A stretch of 64,000 nucleotides of DNA, from the NCBI GenBank assembly GCA_942491485.1, contig CALOAX010000011.1, positions 62,001 to 126,000 on the forward strand. The letters run 5' to 3'. Positions 42,311-52,286 of this stretch are shown here, piece after piece. The first letter of the stretch is position 1. Every line of letters starts with the position of its first letter. The notes beneath the pieces were generated by a model. It was given only the letters and a program-made list of their open reading frames with translations, was not told where the DNA came from and ran no database searches. Both the position numbers and the translations under genes were made by a program. Source of the DNA: Desulfoluna sp942491485 (GTDB taxonomy: Bacteria; Desulfobacterota; Desulfobacteria; Desulfobacterales; Desulfolunaceae).

Positions 42311-42542
42311 GAATAACAGTATTTCATGGATTTCGTCTTCCCCGGCTGTCAGAACAATTAAGTTCAAAGAGGGCTTAACCGTTGCAAAATCGGCACTCTT
42401 TGCACGGCGAATGACAGGGGATCCATGTGTGAAAGTCGTCAACCCTCGACATTCATTTTGACGGTTGCCTTTGGCCGGAATAACTCCGGAGGCGATCTAT
42501 ACCCATACCCGCCCGAACACATGAAAAAAGAAGCTCTTGGTT

Positions 42543-42628
42543 AACGCGTGTGCAATTGAGCCGAGGAACGAGGCGACAAGTGCACACGCAATATGGTTTC
42601 CAGGTGCCTGCACCTGGCCGCCGGAGGC
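42543..42628. repeat. R1 repeat, right half with changed stem
   Basis: GCGTGTGCAATTGAGCCGAG and GCGACAAGTGCACACGC pair around the core GAGGAACGAGGC; the stem GCGTGTGC / GCACACGC replaces the usual GCGAATG / CATTCGC, again with both sides changed. Ends CCAGGTGCCTGCACCTGG then CCGCCGGAGGC. Confidence 0.85.
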
Positions 42629-42648
42629 AATGCTTTTGCTATGTCACT

Positions 42649-42984
42649 CTACCCCCGGTCAAATCCCCCAACAAGGTGCAGGTGGAGGTGAAAAACCTCC
42701 TGGCCGCCGCCTTTCTCAACGTTGAAAAAAACACGGTACCCGGACTTGTCGGTCCCCTCTTTCACAGCGAGGCCTTTGGCCACCGTCATCATCCTGCCCA
42801 GCAGCGCTTCATCCACCGCTTCGATATCGTTGATGCTTCGAATGTGTTTCCGGGGAATAATCAGAAGGTGAACCGGTGCTTTGGGGTTGATGTCCCGAAT
42901 GGCGATCATGTCATCGTCTTCGTAGATAAATTCGGATGGGATCTCTTTGCCAATAATGTTGCAGAAAATGCAGTCAGCAGCCAC
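42649..42984 (-). CDS. HIT-family nucleotide hydrolase (HinT-like)
   Basis: A 111-residue HIT protein. The opening ADCIFCNIIGKEIPSEFIYE is typical, KAPVHLLIIPRKHI follows, and the histidine triad is VFHLHLHLVGG (about 95-105). Relatives hydrolyse purine phosphoramidates or AMP conjugates. GTG at 42984 is chosen because AAAGGAG lies 5 bases before it; an ATG at 43002 would read through this ribosome site. The gene is flanked by R1 repeats on both sides. Cytoplasmic. Confidence 0.93.
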   Translation of the reverse strand: MAADCIFCNIIGKEIPSEFIYEDDDMIAIRDINPKAPVHLLIIPRKHIRSINDIEAVDEALLGRMMTVAKGLAVKEGTDKSGYRVFFNVEKGGGQEVFHLHLHLVGGFDRG

Positions 42985-43032
42985 AGCCACTCCTTTCATC
43001 ATAAATTATCAATAAGCATTCAGCTCAATATT

Positions 43033-43221
43033 GCCTCCGGCGGCCCTGCCGGGGGCCAAACTTTTGAAAAGTTTGATAAACAGGTTTTAAAAATTGTTCC
43101 TTGGTAGCGCGCGAATTAAAGGCGGATGTGATATGCCCGAGGAACGAAGGGCAAAACGCACCGCAACCTGTTTTCAAAGTATTTTGCCTAATATGGCTTC
43201 GCCATCCTTGCCGCCGGAGGC
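43033..43221. repeat. R1 repeat, full length
   Basis: GCCTCCGGCGGCCCTGCCGG, CAAACTTTTGAAAAGTTTGA, GGCGGATGTGATATGCCCGA, GGAACGAAGGGCAAAACGCA, then the variant right arm with ATGGCTTCGCCAT and CCGCCGGAGGC. 189 bp. Confidence 0.92.
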
Positions 43222-43260
43222 TTCTTTTCAAGGGCCATGCTGAGCTGAATCATTACCAAC

Positions 43261-43956
43261 TTATCGTGTAGAGAACGTATCGGACCACGACCCGGTGCGA
43301 TCTTCTCCCTCCAGGGCTTCGGAAAGCTCCTGCAGAAACCGGGTGCGCGGAATTTCTTCGGCACCGAATCGCAACAGGTGATCGGTGGTTACCTGGCAAT
43401 CGATAAAATCAAAGCCTTCGTTTTGCAAAAATCGCACGAGCTGAGCAAAACAGAGCTTGGAGGCGTCGGGTTTGCGGGCAAACATCGACTCCCCGAAAAA
43501 TGCACGGCCCAAAGAGACCCCGTAGAGGCCTCCCACCAGCTCGTCACCCTCCCACGCCTCCACGGAATGGGCATACCCGGCCTTGTGCAGGGCTGTGTAG
43601 GCCTCCTGCATCTCACCCACAATCCAGGTGCCCTCTTCCTCGGCTCGCTTGATGGACGCGCAATGGGAAATCACGTGAGAAAACGCCCGGTCCATGGTGA
43701 CCCGGTAGAGCCCTCGTTTCATCGTTTTCCGCAAGGAACGGTTCACCACCAGTTTCTCGGGGTAGAGGACCAACCTGGGATCAGGTGACCACCAGAGGAT
43801 GGGTTCGCCGGGACTGTACCAGGGAAAGATGCCCATGGAGTAGGCAAGGATCAGGCGATCTACAGCAAGGTCTCCTCCCAATGCCAGCAGCCCGTCCTCG
43901 CGGGAGAGCTGTGGCGGGGGAAAGGAGACCTGGTCAGACAACTGAAACAACGGCAT
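43261..43956 (-). CDS. aat: Leucyl/phenylalanyl-tRNA-protein transferase
   Basis: A 231-residue enzyme that adds Leu or Phe to N-terminal Lys or Arg of proteins, marking them for ClpS-ClpAP. Family segments: FPPPQLSREDGLLALGGDL, YSMGIFPWYSPGEPILWWSP, HSVEAWEGDELVGGLYGVSL, FFGESMFARKPDASK and DCQVTTDHLLRFGAEEIPR. Lies 11 bases after clpA on the same strand, so clpS-clpA-aat form a degradation operon. Confidence 0.97.
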   Translation of the reverse strand: MPLFQLSDQVSFPPPQLSREDGLLALGGDLAVDRLILAYSMGIFPWYSPGEPILWWSPDPRLVLYPEKLVVNRSLRKTMKRGLYRVTMDRAFSHVISHCASIKRAEEEGTWIVGEMQEAYTALHKAGYAHSVEAWEGDELVGGLYGVSLGRAFFGESMFARKPDASKLCFAQLVRFLQNEGFDFIDCQVTTDHLLRFGAEEIPRTRFLQELSEALEGEDRTGSWSDTFSTR

Positions 43957-43967
43957 GAATCGTCACC

Positions 43968-46211
43968 TTATGAAAAACTGAAGGTGAGCTCATCCTGCCG
44001 GAGACCGATGGTCACGATGCCTCCCTTGGAGAGTTTTCCAAAGAGGAGTTCATCGGCCAGCAGGTCCTTGATGGAGGTTTGAATCAAACGCCCCAGGGGC
44101 CTTGCCCCATAATCGGAATCGTAGCCCTTCACGGCCAGCCAGTTCCTTGCCTTGGGCGTCAGCTTAAGCTGCACCTTTCGCTCGGCAAGCTGGGACTTCA
44201 TCTCGGCCATGAACTTATCCACGATCATCTCCATCACTTTTTCCGACAGAGCGTTGAAGGTAATAATGGCATCCAATCGGTTACGGAACTCAGGGCTGAA
44301 GATCCGCTCAATGGCTGAGCGGCCCTTGCCCTCGATCTCCCCTTTCGGGCTGCCGAAGCCGATGGTTTTGGTACTCATCTCCCGGGCACCGGCGTTGGAG
44401 CTCATGAGAATCACCACATTACGGAAGTCGGCTTTCTTGCCGTTGTTGTCCGTCAGGGTTCCGTGGTCCATCACCTGAAGCAGGATGTTGATGAGGTCGG
44501 GGTGGGCTTTTTCAATTTCGTCCATGAGCAGCACGCAGTGAGGGGTCTTGCGAACACGCTCGGTAAGAAGACCGCCCTGCTCGAAGCCAACATATCCCGG
44601 AGGCGCCCCGATGAGGCGTGCCACGGCATGCTTTTCCATGTACTCACTCATATCAAAGCGCAGGAACTCCACACCCAGATTGAGGGCCAATTGCTTGGCA
44701 ACCTCGGTCTTGCCGACGCCCGTGGGGCCGGAAAAGAGAAAGGAGCCGATGGGCTTGTCAGGAATGGAGAGGCCGGCACGGGAGCGCTTGATGGCGGTGA
44801 CAAGGCCGTCCAGGGCCTCATCCTGTCCAAAAATAGCGCTTTTCATGCGTTTACTCAGAGTCTTGAGGCGATCCCGGTCGGACTTGGAAACACTTCGGGC
44901 AGGAATCTTGGCGATGACGGCCACCACCTTCTCCATATCGGCCACCCGCACTTTCCGGGAGGTATCCTTCTCGTCAAGACGCTTCAGGACCCCGGCCTCA
45001 TCGATCACATCAATGGCTTTGTCCGGCAGGTGCCGGTCGTTGATGTGCTTAAACGAAAGATCTGCCGCCGCTTCGATGGATGCCGGCGTGTAATGAACCT
45101 CGTGGTGGGATTCAAACCGGTCCTTGAGCCCGTTTAAAATTTCCACGGTCTCGGCCACAGTGGGCTCACTGATATCGATCTTTTCAAACCGCCTGGAGAG
45201 TGCGCGGTCTTTCTCGAAATTGTTTTTGTACTCTTCGTAGGTGGTGGACCCCATGCACCGAAGCTCACCGTTTCCGAGCACGGGCTTAAGCATGTTGGAG
45301 GCATCGATGGATCCGCTGCTCGTCGCCCCTGCGCCCACAACAGTATGAATTTCGTCAATGTAAAGAATCACATTGGGAATCGCCTTCAGCGCCTCAATGA
45401 CTCCCTTCATCCGCTTTTCAAAATCACCGCGAAACTTGGTCCCGGCAAGAACCGCCGGCAAATCGAGGGAGTAGATCCGAGTCCCTTTGAGGGGCGCCGG
45501 CACCACGCCAGAAGCAATCATCTGGGCGAGGCCTTCGGCCAGGGCAGTTTTCCCCACGCCGGGATCCCCGACAAAGATCGGGTTGTTTTTACGACGTCGC
45601 AACAGCACCTGAACAATGCGCTTCATTTCCCGGTCACGCCCGATAAGGGGGTCAAGGGTCCCTTCAAGGGCCTTCTCCACGAGGTCTACGGTATAGAGTT
45701 TAAGAGGATCTGTCTCCTCTTTCTCTTCACGGCCGTCTCCGCCGTCAGATCCGGGCTGGGAGTCACCGGCAGGGGTCTGCTTCTGCTCCTGCTCATGGGA
45801 GATATAGCGAAGGACGGAAAGGCGTGTCACGCCTTCGGACTCAAGAAAATAACTGGCATGGGAATCCCGTTCCTGAAAGATGGACGCGATGACATCGCCG
45901 ACCTCCACCTCTTTTTTCTCTGCGGAACGAACATGGGAAACGGCACGCTGAATCACACGCTGAAAACCCAGGGTCTGCTGAAGCACATAATCTTCAGAGC
46001 CCTCGAGTTTTTCGATCTTCTCCTGAAGAAACGTATCCACCTTGCCCTTGAGTTCAATGGTATCACCGCCACAGCTCTCGATAATATCTATCCCTGTGGG
46101 GTCATGAAGGATGGCAAACAGCACATGCTCAATGCAGACATATTCATGCCGTCTTTTTTTTGCTTCGCGAACGGCAAAGCCCAAGGTTGCGCTGAGTTCT
46201 CTGCTTATCAT
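43968..46211 (-). CDS. clpA: ATP-dependent Clp protease, ATP-binding subunit ClpA
   Basis: A 747-residue AAA+ unfoldase. The N-domain (1-145) is followed by two ATPase modules with Walker A GDPGVGKTALAEG (near 218-230) and GPTGVGKTEVAKQ (near 497-509), Walker B ILYIDEIHT and VLLMDEIEKAHP, and the sensor arginines of both. It feeds substrates to ClpP, which is not in this window. An IGL/IGF-type ClpP loop (TIGFGSPKGE) is seen at about 620. Start overlaps clpS by 4 bases (ATGA). Confidence 0.97.
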   Translation of the reverse strand: MISRELSATLGFAVREAKKRRHEYVCIEHVLFAILHDPTGIDIIESCGGDTIELKGKVDTFLQEKIEKLEGSEDYVLQQTLGFQRVIQRAVSHVRSAEKKEVEVGDVIASIFQERDSHASYFLESEGVTRLSVLRYISHEQEQKQTPAGDSQPGSDGGDGREEKEETDPLKLYTVDLVEKALEGTLDPLIGRDREMKRIVQVLLRRRKNNPIFVGDPGVGKTALAEGLAQMIASGVVPAPLKGTRIYSLDLPAVLAGTKFRGDFEKRMKGVIEALKAIPNVILYIDEIHTVVGAGATSSGSIDASNMLKPVLGNGELRCMGSTTYEEYKNNFEKDRALSRRFEKIDISEPTVAETVEILNGLKDRFESHHEVHYTPASIEAAADLSFKHINDRHLPDKAIDVIDEAGVLKRLDEKDTSRKVRVADMEKVVAVIAKIPARSVSKSDRDRLKTLSKRMKSAIFGQDEALDGLVTAIKRSRAGLSIPDKPIGSFLFSGPTGVGKTEVAKQLALNLGVEFLRFDMSEYMEKHAVARLIGAPPGYVGFEQGGLLTERVRKTPHCVLLMDEIEKAHPDLINILLQVMDHGTLTDNNGKKADFRNVVILMSSNAGAREMSTKTIGFGSPKGEIEGKGRSAIERIFSPEFRNRLDAIITFNALSEKVMEMIVDKFMAEMKSQLAERKVQLKLTPKARNWLAVKGYDSDYGARPLGRLIQTSIKDLLADELLFGKLSKGGIVTIGLRQDELTFSFS

Positions 46212-46528
46212 AGGTCGTTTCTCTCCATAATACTTCGCAAAGGGTAACCGCTTTCTTCGGCTATTTCATGGACGGTATCCACCTTGGTTTCAGCCACCTC
46301 ATACGTGTAAACGCCACACAACCCTTTGCCTTGATTGTGAACGAGAAGCATAATCGCATTCGCATCTTCACGTGACTTACGAAACACAGTCATCAGGATG
46401 TCCACCACAAAGTCCATTGGGGTGTAGTCATCATTGATGAGGTAGACCCGATACATGGGCGGCTCTTCCAGCCTGGTCTCCCTGTCGACCTCTATCTCTT
46501 CTTGCAGATCGGGATGATTATCGGCCAT
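46208..46528 (-). CDS. clpS: ClpS adaptor protein
   Basis: A 106-residue adaptor that delivers N-end-rule substrates to ClpAP. The family motif YRVYLINDDYTPMDFVVDIL (about 25-44) contains the Asn and Asp-Asp residues that bind N-terminal residues; later TVFRKSREDANAIML and GVYTYEVAETK are typical. The unstructured acidic N-terminus (MADNHPDLQEEIEVD) is normal for the family. First gene of clpS-clpA-aat. Confidence 0.96.
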   Translation of the reverse strand: MADNHPDLQEEIEVDRETRLEEPPMYRVYLINDDYTPMDFVVDILMTVFRKSREDANAIMLLVHNQGKGLCGVYTYEVAETKVDTVHEIAEESGYPLRSIMERNDL

Positions 46529-46704
46529 GGGTCACTCATACCCCCTGAAATCCTACCGTTGAAATTATAACACAGAATAAGGCAAAAAAGCATCGACGAT
46601 CACCAGCCAGAGGATTGCATGCGGTGAAGAAACGGATGGCACGCACACCTTTTTACCTTGCAGGGAACATCGATGCTTTTATTATCGAAAGACAACCAAA
46701 CCTA

Positions 46705-49230
46705 TCAGGCCTGGCCGCAACATTTTTTGTACTTTTTCCCGCTACCGCAGGAGCAGGGGTCGTTTCGGCCCACTTTGCTGTCCGCTTTCCTCGCCGGCTG
46801 TTTCGCGGCGCCGCCTTCATTGTGGGAGTACGAGAGGTCCGATTGGCTTCGCTCTGGATTTACCTCCTCCACCTGCTCGGGCTCGGCAATCTGGATCCGG
46901 AACAAGATGGCCACCACCTCTTCCTGAATGCGGTCAATCATGGCCTGGAACATCTCAAAGCCCTCTTTCTTGTAGACAATGAGAGGGTTCTGCTGAGCGT
47001 AGCCACGAAGACCAACGCCCTCTTTGAGGTGGTCCATGGAGAGAAGGTGATCCTTCCAGTGGTTGTCCACGGTCTGAAGAATCACGTAGCGCTCGAGCTG
47101 ACGGAACTGATCCGACCCGATGAGGGCCTCCTTGCCGTTCATGATCGCCAGGACATGATCATGCACCAGCTCGGACAACTTGTCACGGGTGAGGTCATTG
47201 CCTGAGGAGTCCACGGTAAGGGTGGTGTTGAAATGGCTGCCCATCAGCTGGTTAAACGTCTCCCAGTCCCAGGACGCAGGCAGGGTCTTCTCCACGGCAA
47301 CCTGGGACGTGATGTTCCAGGCAATGCCTTCCACCATGCGCAGCACTTCGTCATGAAGGTCTCCACCCCGCAGGGCTTCCCGACGCTGCCGGTAGATCAC
47401 TTCACGCTGCTTGTTCATCACATCATCGTATTCAAGGATGTGCTTACGAATATCGAAGTTGTGGCCTTCCACTTTCCTTTGGGCATTTTCAATGGCCCGG
47501 GAAATAAGGCGGTGTTCAATGGGTTCCCCGTCTTCAAGGCCGAGGCGCTCCATGATGGCGGTGATGCGTTCCCCGCCGAAGATGCGAAGCAGGTCGTCTT
47601 CCAAAGAGAGAAAGTATCGAGAGATACCGGGGTCGCCCTGACGGCCGGAGCGGCCACGAAGCTGGTTGTCAATACGGCGGCTGTCATGACGCTCGGTGCC
47701 GAGAATGTAGAGGCCACCAAGTTCTGTCACCCCTTCGCCCAGCACAATGTCGGTACCTCGACCGGCCATGTTGGTGGAGAGGGTCACAGCACCCTTCTGC
47801 CCGGCCATGGCGACGATCTCCGCCTCTTTGCCGTGGTGCTTTGCGTTGAGAACCTCGTGCTTGACCCCCTTCTTGCTCAGCTTCTTGCTGAGCTGCTCGG
47901 ACATGTCAATGGAGATGGTGCCCACAAGCACGGGCTGACCGGTCTTATGAACGCTGATGATCTCCTCGGCCACCGCATCGAACTTCTCCTTGCGGGTCTT
48001 ATAAATCACATCCGGCCTGTCATTACGGATCATGGGCTTGTTGGTGGGAATCACCAGACAATCAAGTCCGTAAATCTTCATGAATTCTTCCGCCTCGGTC
48101 ATGGCCGTACCGGTCATGCCACAGAGCGTGTCGTACATTCGGAAGTAGTTCTGAAAGGTGATGGAGGCAAGGGTCTGGTTTTCGTTTTCGATGCGAACCT
48201 TCTCCTTGGCCTCAAGGGCCTGGTGCAGGCCTTCGCTGTACCGTCGCCCTTCCATGAGACGACCGGTGAACTCATCAACGATCACGACCTTGCCGTCCTT
48301 CACGATATAATCGGTATCGCGCTTGAAGGCGTAGTGGGCCTTGAGCCCCTGGTTCACGTGGTGAAGGACTTCAATGTTCGTCGGGTCAAAGAGGTTATCC
48401 ACATTCAGCTTGGCTTCGGCCTTCTGAACCCCCTCATCGGTGAGGGTGACGCTCCGGGATTTTTCATCCACGGTAAAGTCTTCTTCCACCTTAAAGAAGG
48501 GCATGATGCTGTCCACCAGGCCGTAGAGCTGGGTGGACTGTTCCGCAGGACCGGAAATGATGAGCGGGGTTCGTGCTTCGTCGATGAGAATACTGTCCAC
48601 CTCATCCACGATGGCAAAATTAAGGTCGCGCTGAACCAGCTGCTCCCTTGAGAACTTCATGTTGTCCCGAAGGTAATCAAAACCGAACTCGTTGTTGGTT
48701 CCATAAGTGATATCGGCGTTGTACGCCGCTTTTCTCTGGTCATCATCCAACCCGTGGACGATATTTCCAACGGAGAGCCCCATGAAGTTGTAGAGCTTGC
48801 CCATCCACTCGGCATCACGGGAAGCGAGGTAGTCGTTGACGGTCACGACATGAACACCTTTGCCCGTAAGTGCGTTGAGGTATGCGGGAAGAGTGGCAAC
48901 AAGGGTCTTGCCCTCACCCGTCTTCATTTCAGCGATCATCCCGCTGTGAAGGGACATACCGCCAATGAGCTGGCTGTCGTAATGCCTCATCTCAAGGACC
49001 CTTCGCGAGGCTTCCCGCACGGCGGCAAACGCTTCGGGCATCAAATCGTCAAGGGTCTCCCCTTGCGCGTAGCGCTCCTTAAAAGACGGCGTCAAAGCCT
49101 GAAGAGCTTCGTCATCCAGGGCCTTGTATGTCTCTTCAAGGGCGTTGATCTGGTCAACGACCTGTGCAAGACGCTTAATCACACGATCGTTTTTCGTTCC
49201 AAACAAGCGGGTCAGCAATTTTATCAGCAT
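46705..49230 (-). CDS. secA: Preprotein translocase ATPase SecA
   Basis: An 841-residue motor of Sec-dependent export at the inner membrane. The Walker A is MKTGEGKTLVATLPAY (about 105-120), with DEVDSILIDEARTPL as the DEAD-like motif, and the nucleotide-binding second domain with GRSGRQGDPGISRYFLSLED. The C-terminal zinc tail CSCGSGKKYKKCC binds SecB and Zn2+. Length is normal. It stands alone, upstream of the Clp genes and reading the same way. Confidence 0.98.
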   Translation of the reverse strand: MLIKLLTRLFGTKNDRVIKRLAQVVDQINALEETYKALDDEALQALTPSFKERYAQGETLDDLMPEAFAAVREASRRVLEMRHYDSQLIGGMSLHSGMIAEMKTGEGKTLVATLPAYLNALTGKGVHVVTVNDYLASRDAEWMGKLYNFMGLSVGNIVHGLDDDQRKAAYNADITYGTNNEFGFDYLRDNMKFSREQLVQRDLNFAIVDEVDSILIDEARTPLIISGPAEQSTQLYGLVDSIMPFFKVEEDFTVDEKSRSVTLTDEGVQKAEAKLNVDNLFDPTNIEVLHHVNQGLKAHYAFKRDTDYIVKDGKVVIVDEFTGRLMEGRRYSEGLHQALEAKEKVRIENENQTLASITFQNYFRMYDTLCGMTGTAMTEAEEFMKIYGLDCLVIPTNKPMIRNDRPDVIYKTRKEKFDAVAEEIISVHKTGQPVLVGTISIDMSEQLSKKLSKKGVKHEVLNAKHHGKEAEIVAMAGQKGAVTLSTNMAGRGTDIVLGEGVTELGGLYILGTERHDSRRIDNQLRGRSGRQGDPGISRYFLSLEDDLLRIFGGERITAIMERLGLEDGEPIEHRLISRAIENAQRKVEGHNFDIRKHILEYDDVMNKQREVIYRQRREALRGGDLHDEVLRMVEGIAWNITSQVAVEKTLPASWDWETFNQLMGSHFNTTLTVDSSGNDLTRDKLSELVHDHVLAIMNGKEALIGSDQFRQLERYVILQTVDNHWKDHLLSMDHLKEGVGLRGYAQQNPLIVYKKEGFEMFQAMIDRIQEEVVAILFRIQIAEPEQVEEVNPERSQSDLSYSHNEGGAAKQPARKADSKVGRNDPCSCGSGKKYKKCCGQA

Positions 49231-49513
49231 CGGCTCTATTCCTCTCTCAGCGGGAAACCGTTCTCAATTCTACGATAAACAAATGATGGCTCTACGCACA
49301 GGCAACGGCCGTGCATGCGGCCAAGGGGACGTCATGGGATACCCATAACGATGGAGGGACCTTCGGTGGCGGTTCTCTTTGAGCCTGTCAACACGAGGGG
49401 AGCCCATTGGATGCCGGGGCGGCATCCGCCACATAGTTGTACAAAACGGGGATAAAATCAAGGGAAAGGCTAAGGGGGACGCGGTAAAAAACGAAGACAG
49501 AGGACGACTGCGG

Positions 49514-50440
49514 TCAGTCAAGGATATACTTCACAGGGTTAACCGGCATTCCGTTCAGATGCACCTCATAGTGAAGATGGGGACCGGTGCTTCGCCCGGT
49601 GTTCCCCATCAGGGCGATTGTCTCACCGCGCTTCACCTGCTCCCCGCTCTTTTTTAGGGTCTTTGAGAGGTGACCATAGCGTGTCACCATCCCATGGCCA
49701 TGGTCCAGGGTAACCATGATTCCCATAGAGCCGCGGCTTCCGGCATAGGTAACCACCCCGTCAGCCGGGGCAACAATGGGGGTGCCCACGTGGTTGGCGA
49801 TATCGTACCCTTTATGAAAACTCTTTTTCCCTGAAAAGGGAGAGGTTCGGGCCCCAAACTTCGAGGAGACCCAACCGGTGGTGGGACGGATAGCCGGAGT
49901 GGATTCAAGGACGGAGCGCTTCTCATCAAGGATCTCGTACAAAGAGACAAAACGCCCCCTCTCCTCCTCGGCAGCCAGGCTCGTTTCATTGATCTGCTCT
50001 GCCATCTCCCTGACCAGGGCTTCCCCCTGCTCGTGGATAATGAGGTTGGTGTCGATATCCTCGGGGATCGCCCCGCCCACCCCAAAGAGATTGTCTCCCT
50101 TGGAAACAGGCCCCAGGTTTGCGATAACACGGATCTTCTTCTCAAACTCATACAGATCGAGAAGGCTCCGTTTAAGGGTGTTGACCTCCCCCGCCATGGT
50201 CAGGAGTTGCTCATCTCTTGCTTCAATTTCAGCGTCTTTACGCGCCATCTCCAGTTCAATGGCTGCTGAAGCATTCCGGTGACGAACGGACGTTATTCCG
50301 GCATAAATGGAAACGGAGAGAATCGAAGACAGGGCAATGAGAAGTGCCACAAAAACGAGAGCATGGCGCCCGGAAAGGGCAAGTTGCCTGAAAGGTTTCT
50401 TCCCGGATCCGACAATATAAAAGGTGTATCTGCTCTTCAT
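49514..50440 (-). CDS. Membrane-anchored M23 metallopeptidase
   Basis: A 308-residue protein. One membrane segment lies at residues about 24-48 (LVFVALLIALSSILSVSIYA), a coiled coil spans 60-105, and a LytM-type M23 domain covers about 190-305. Zinc ligands are in HKGYDIANHVGTPIVAPADG (His, Asp) and GPHLHYEVHLNG (HxH). Such proteins cut peptidoglycan cross-links or activate amidases in the periplasm. All four catalytic positions are present, so an active enzyme is likely. ATG at 50440 is favoured by the family start MKSRYTFYIVG. Confidence 0.9.
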   Translation of the reverse strand: MKSRYTFYIVGSGKKPFRQLALSGRHALVFVALLIALSSILSVSIYAGITSVRHRNASAAIELEMARKDAEIEARDEQLLTMAGEVNTLKRSLLDLYEFEKKIRVIANLGPVSKGDNLFGVGGAIPEDIDTNLIIHEQGEALVREMAEQINETSLAAEEERGRFVSLYEILDEKRSVLESTPAIRPTTGWVSSKFGARTSPFSGKKSFHKGYDIANHVGTPIVAPADGVVTYAGSRGSMGIMVTLDHGHGMVTRYGHLSKTLKKSGEQVKRGETIALMGNTGRSTGPHLHYEVHLNGMPVNPVKYILD

Positions 50441-50893
50441 AAATTCCATGGTATGCGAAATGGGGTGATGGTTCTGCTTCAGGCCCAAGCCGACCTCAAC
50501 ACCCGAAGCGTCAGGTGCGCCCAGCTTTTACGGACACACCTCCATTTTCAAAGATGTTGCTACCACGGAAACGCCCAACTGTCAAGCATCACAGCAGAAA
50601 CACCACAAGCCTCCATAAAAAAAGAGCTTTATTTGCCTTTGTATAACGCAACGATTCAGCTCAATAGTGCCTCCGGCGACCCGGCCGGAACCAAACGCCA
50701 AAAAAATGCGCCAAACTGAATTTATGAGTTATTCGCATGTATCACCAACACCGACAGAGAATACGATTCCGGGTATTACGGGTATACTGCCCTCCTCTTC
50801 TTCGTACCCTCGGAAGAAGAGAAAAGGAGACGCTGTTACGCAAAAAATGAAACCGCCCTATTCTCAAGAACGGGTGCATGGCCTCACCCTCCG

Positions 50894-50981
50894 TGCGAAT
50901 GCCCCGAAAATGGCTGCATTGCCATGACCTTCACGCATTCGCCATCGGGTTTCAAGGTGCCCCCACCTTGCCGCCGGAGGC
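50894..50981. repeat. R1 repeat, right half
   Basis: GTGCGAATGCCCCGAAAATG, ACGCATTCGCCATCGGG, AAGGTGCCCCCACCTTG and the end CCGCCGGAGGC. A separate left end (GCCTCCGGCGACCCGGCC) lies at 50670-50690. The remaining 50441-50996 gap is otherwise empty. Confidence 0.75.
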
Positions 50982-50996
50982 ATGAGTGAACAGGCC

Positions 50997-52283
50997 CTAA
51001 TGAACAAGGGCAGGAAGCCACATCACCAATGAAGGCACAAAGGTAATAAGAAGCAATACCGCCAGCTGAATCAATAAAAAGGGCATCACTGCCCGGGAGA
51101 CAAAGAGCAGCCCGCGGTTGGCGATGGAACCCGTGATAAACAGACTGACCCCCATGGGTGGCGTGCAGTAGCCGATGGCAAGGTTCACCGTTAATATCAA
51201 GCCGAAATGAATCGGGTCCACCCCGAAATGGGGAAGCATGGGAATCAAAACCGGCCCCAGGATCAAGGTGGCGGAGATGATATCCATGAACATTCCCGTC
51301 ACAAGAAGCAGGAGGTTCATCATAATAAGGAACCCCCACCCCGATGACACCGTCATCATCACCGCTTCTGTGATACGGCCTGGAATGTTCTCAAAGGTGA
51401 GGTACCGACCGAAACAGGTGGCACCGGCAACGATGATAAGGAGGGTTGCCGACGTCACCGCCGAGCTGACGGTGATCTGCTTGAGTTCTCCGAGGTTCAT
51501 GGAGCGATGGATAAAAAGTTCCACGATGATGGCGTAAACACAGGCCACCACAGCCGCTTCATTGGCGGTAAACATCCCTGAAAAGATACCGCCAAAAATG
51601 ATCACGGGAAGCATGAGCGCCCAGAAGCCCTCCTGCAGCGCCTCACGAATTTCACGGAAGGTGGGCGGCAGCCGCCTTTCAACCCGCCCGCTTTTTCTGA
51701 AAATAATCCCGGTATAACAACAGATACCCAGCACAATGAGAGCTCCTGGCACAAACCCCGTGAGAAAAAGCGCCTCCAGGGAGACATTGCTGATCATGCT
51801 GTAGAGAATCATCCCGATACTCGGAGGGATGATCACACCCAGGTTGGGTGATGTGGCCATGAGCCCCACGGTATAAGACTCATCGTACCCATGCTCCTGC
51901 AGAGCCGGAATCATAAAGCCCCCGATGGCCACCACCGTGGCTACCGTGGAACCTGAAATGGCACCGAACAAAGCGCATGCCACCACCCCGGCCATGCCGA
52001 GCCCTCCGGGAAGCCACCCCACAAGCACATTGGCCACCCGAATCAGCTTCTCGACAATACTGCCTGCGGTCATGATGTTTCCGCAGAGAATGAAAAACAG
52101 AACAACCACCAGGGCAAAGTTATCAAGGCTTTTAAAAAGTGTCTGAACCAGCAGAAGAACCGGCATGTCTGCAAAAAGAAGAAACCCACAGGTTGCCGTG
52201 AAAAAGAGAGAGATGGCCACGGGAATATACGCTGCCATGCACCCCAGAAGAAGGGAAAGAATGATCAAGTCGTTGCTGCCCAT
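50997..52283 (-). CDS. dctM: TRAP transporter large permease (DctM)
   Basis: A 428-residue inner-membrane protein with about twelve membrane segments. It is the ion-driven permease of a TRAP importer. Typical segments are LPGGLGMAGVVACALFGAIS, GSTVATVVAIGGFMIPAL, GVIIPPSIGMILYS and the DctM ending GYCTPPMGVSLFITGSIAN. It follows dctQ after 3 bases. The substrate is not determinable, though most TRAP systems import organic acids. Confidence 0.95.
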   Translation of the reverse strand: MGSNDLIILSLLLGCMAAYIPVAISLFFTATCGFLLFADMPVLLLVQTLFKSLDNFALVVVLFFILCGNIMTAGSIVEKLIRVANVLVGWLPGGLGMAGVVACALFGAISGSTVATVVAIGGFMIPALQEHGYDESYTVGLMATSPNLGVIIPPSIGMILYSMISNVSLEALFLTGFVPGALIVLGICCYTGIIFRKSGRVERRLPPTFREIREALQEGFWALMLPVIIFGGIFSGMFTANEAAVVACVYAIIVELFIHRSMNLGELKQITVSSAVTSATLLIIVAGATCFGRYLTFENIPGRITEAVMMTVSSGWGFLIMMNLLLLVTGMFMDIISATLILGPVLIPMLPHFGVDPIHFGLILTVNLAIGYCTPPMGVSLFITGSIANRGLLFVSRAVMPFLLIQLAVLLLITFVPSLVMWLPALVH

Positions 52284-52286
52284 GGA